Positions 62,938 through 64,000 of a stretch of 64,000 bases of DNA are shown one piece after another. Both the position numbers and the translations under genes were made by a program. The stretch comes from Rhyacichthys aspro. Its lineage: Eukaryota > Chordata > Actinopteri > Gobiiformes > Rhyacichthyidae. A model generated the notes under the pieces. The model saw only the letters and a program-made list of their open reading frames with translations. It was not told the DNA's origin and did no database searches. Position 1 is the stretch's first letter, and each line of letters starts with the position of its first letter. Where the stretch lies: the NCBI GenBank assembly GCA_036850595.1, contig CM072165.1, positions 13,352,609 through 13,416,608 of the forward strand, given 5' to 3'.

Positions 62938-63485
62938 AGCCACTTTCACACATTCAGTTCAGACATAATCAGAGTTATTTCACCCACGCTCTGGCTGCAT
63001 CTCTTTTTGTTCGCACATGCAGGTTAAGTCCGCAAAAAGGCTACGTTGTTAATGTTCATACTTCTCATGAATAGTGCGGGTAGCTTTAATGAGAAGCAGG
63101 GGGAAGGGAGAGCGGGTGATGACGCCGGAGCTACCGCAAAGCTAACAAACAAATGAGACGATTCCTTCCCGTGACAGTGATTATTGCGTTAATATTGAAA
63201 CAACAGTTATTTGAACATGTCCAATTTAACCAAACAGTTTGAAGTGGAGTTCAAACGGCTGCAGAGAGTTCCAGGCTTCAGCTCCAGACACGTGCCGTTC
63301 ACATCATCAGCTCACCGTCGAGAGCGTACACTGTAAATTGTTCTCATCTCTTCCAGACTTGTTACTAGGGTCCCTCAAGGATCGAGTGCAGGTGTCAAAA
63401 TAGGGGGGGGTATTATTCACACAATCAAGTCACGCAGCTATGATCAGTGTATAGTGCGGATCTCAGTGGATGTGTGAAAGTGGCT
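62938..63485. mobile_element. 548-bp element with perfect 16-bp terminal inverted repeats
   Basis: AGCCACTTTCACACAT at 62938-62953 is the exact complement of 63470-63485. The interior is GC-richer than its surroundings and has no transposase frame. No clear target duplication was found, so superfamily is open (hAT-like ends are possible). Confidence 0.65.
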
Positions 63486-64000
63486 CATGTTTGGAGCGTG
63501 TGTCACTCCCCAGTTTGGGAACTGATTTGCATTAAAATATGCACATGCTGACACTCGCTGCACACGGTGCGGTCAGTCTATTTTTACACAAAAGTACCAC
63601 TTTGACAAACAATATTTGATATCCCCTCGATCTATTCGACACTTTCTTACAATATTGTACATGTGCCCAGGGCAAATTTCCCCATACAGGACGATAAAGT
63701 AAACCTTCACCTGTATATTTGTATTGTCTTGAAAACCCATGTTTAAATAGTTAAAGAAATTTATTGAATATAATAATATATTATATTCAGGGACATCAAT
63801 CATTTTCAAGTGGAGACTATCCAAGTTTGGAAGAAAGAACATGTCTTTGTTCCTATCACCATTGTCTCTTTCTGATTTGGCATACATACCACAGCTTATC
63901 TATCACTTTTGTCAATCACTGTGCAAACAGATCCGTTGAGAACACAAAGGAGCAACTTTTCTCTTACCAGGAACACTGACGTCAAATATCACTTTTGACA
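63486..64000. other. end of window, non-coding
   Basis: Short opposing frames only (63573-63887, 63764-63979). No family resemblance. Confidence 0.4.

Overview
The window looks like about 64 kb of a ray-finned fish (teleost) nuclear genome. It holds one recognisable protein-coding gene in an AT-rich background full of small transposons. The fish assignment rests on the compact vertebrate RasGRP gene, a decayed Tc1-type transposon of the kind common in teleosts, tRNA-derived SINEs, and several short hAT-like and other inverted-repeat elements. Bacterial operons, rRNA genes, intact tRNA genes and CRISPR arrays are absent.

The gene is rasgrp2 (CalDAG-GEFI, a calcium/diacylglycerol-regulated guanine nucleotide exchange factor for Rap GTPases). 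It lies on the minus strand, from the ATG at 45322 to the TAA at 11143. I could place all 15 coding exons by splice sites, reading phase and similarity to the family. They total 1806 nt (601 residues plus stop), close to the mammalian protein. Domain order is REM/N-terminal region, CDC25 catalytic domain, two canonical EF-hands, C1 zinc finger and the conserved acidic C-terminal tail. Two exons that are easy to miss are a 37-nt microexon at 18519-18555, which carries the middle of the C1 domain, and a 59-nt final coding exon at 11143-11201, which carries the tail.

Layout: 1-11142 is the 3' flank, with no recognisable gene, a SINE, a SINE fragment, a (TG)n tract and a hAT-like element at 8198-8771. 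11143-45379 is the gene. Its introns hold A-rich repeats, a 632-bp Harbinger-like element, a damaged-looking poly-C/poly-G patch, LINE and SINE remnants, a small hAT-like element and the Tc1 fossil. 45380-64000 is the 5' flank, with no coding gene that I can support. It holds two hAT elements of one family in opposite orientation, both with 8-bp target duplications and an internal 21-bp minisatellite. It also holds A-rich repeat fields, a diverged ~220-bp tandem duplication and an element with perfect 16-bp inverted ends. Non-coding islands rich in TAAT cores look like candidate enhancers.

The observations I rate highest are the complete C1 ligand-site signature in the microexon (including Trp at C1 position 22, Leu in the human protein as I recall it), the hAT elements that carry minisatellites, and the duplicated 57.5/58.4-kb segment.
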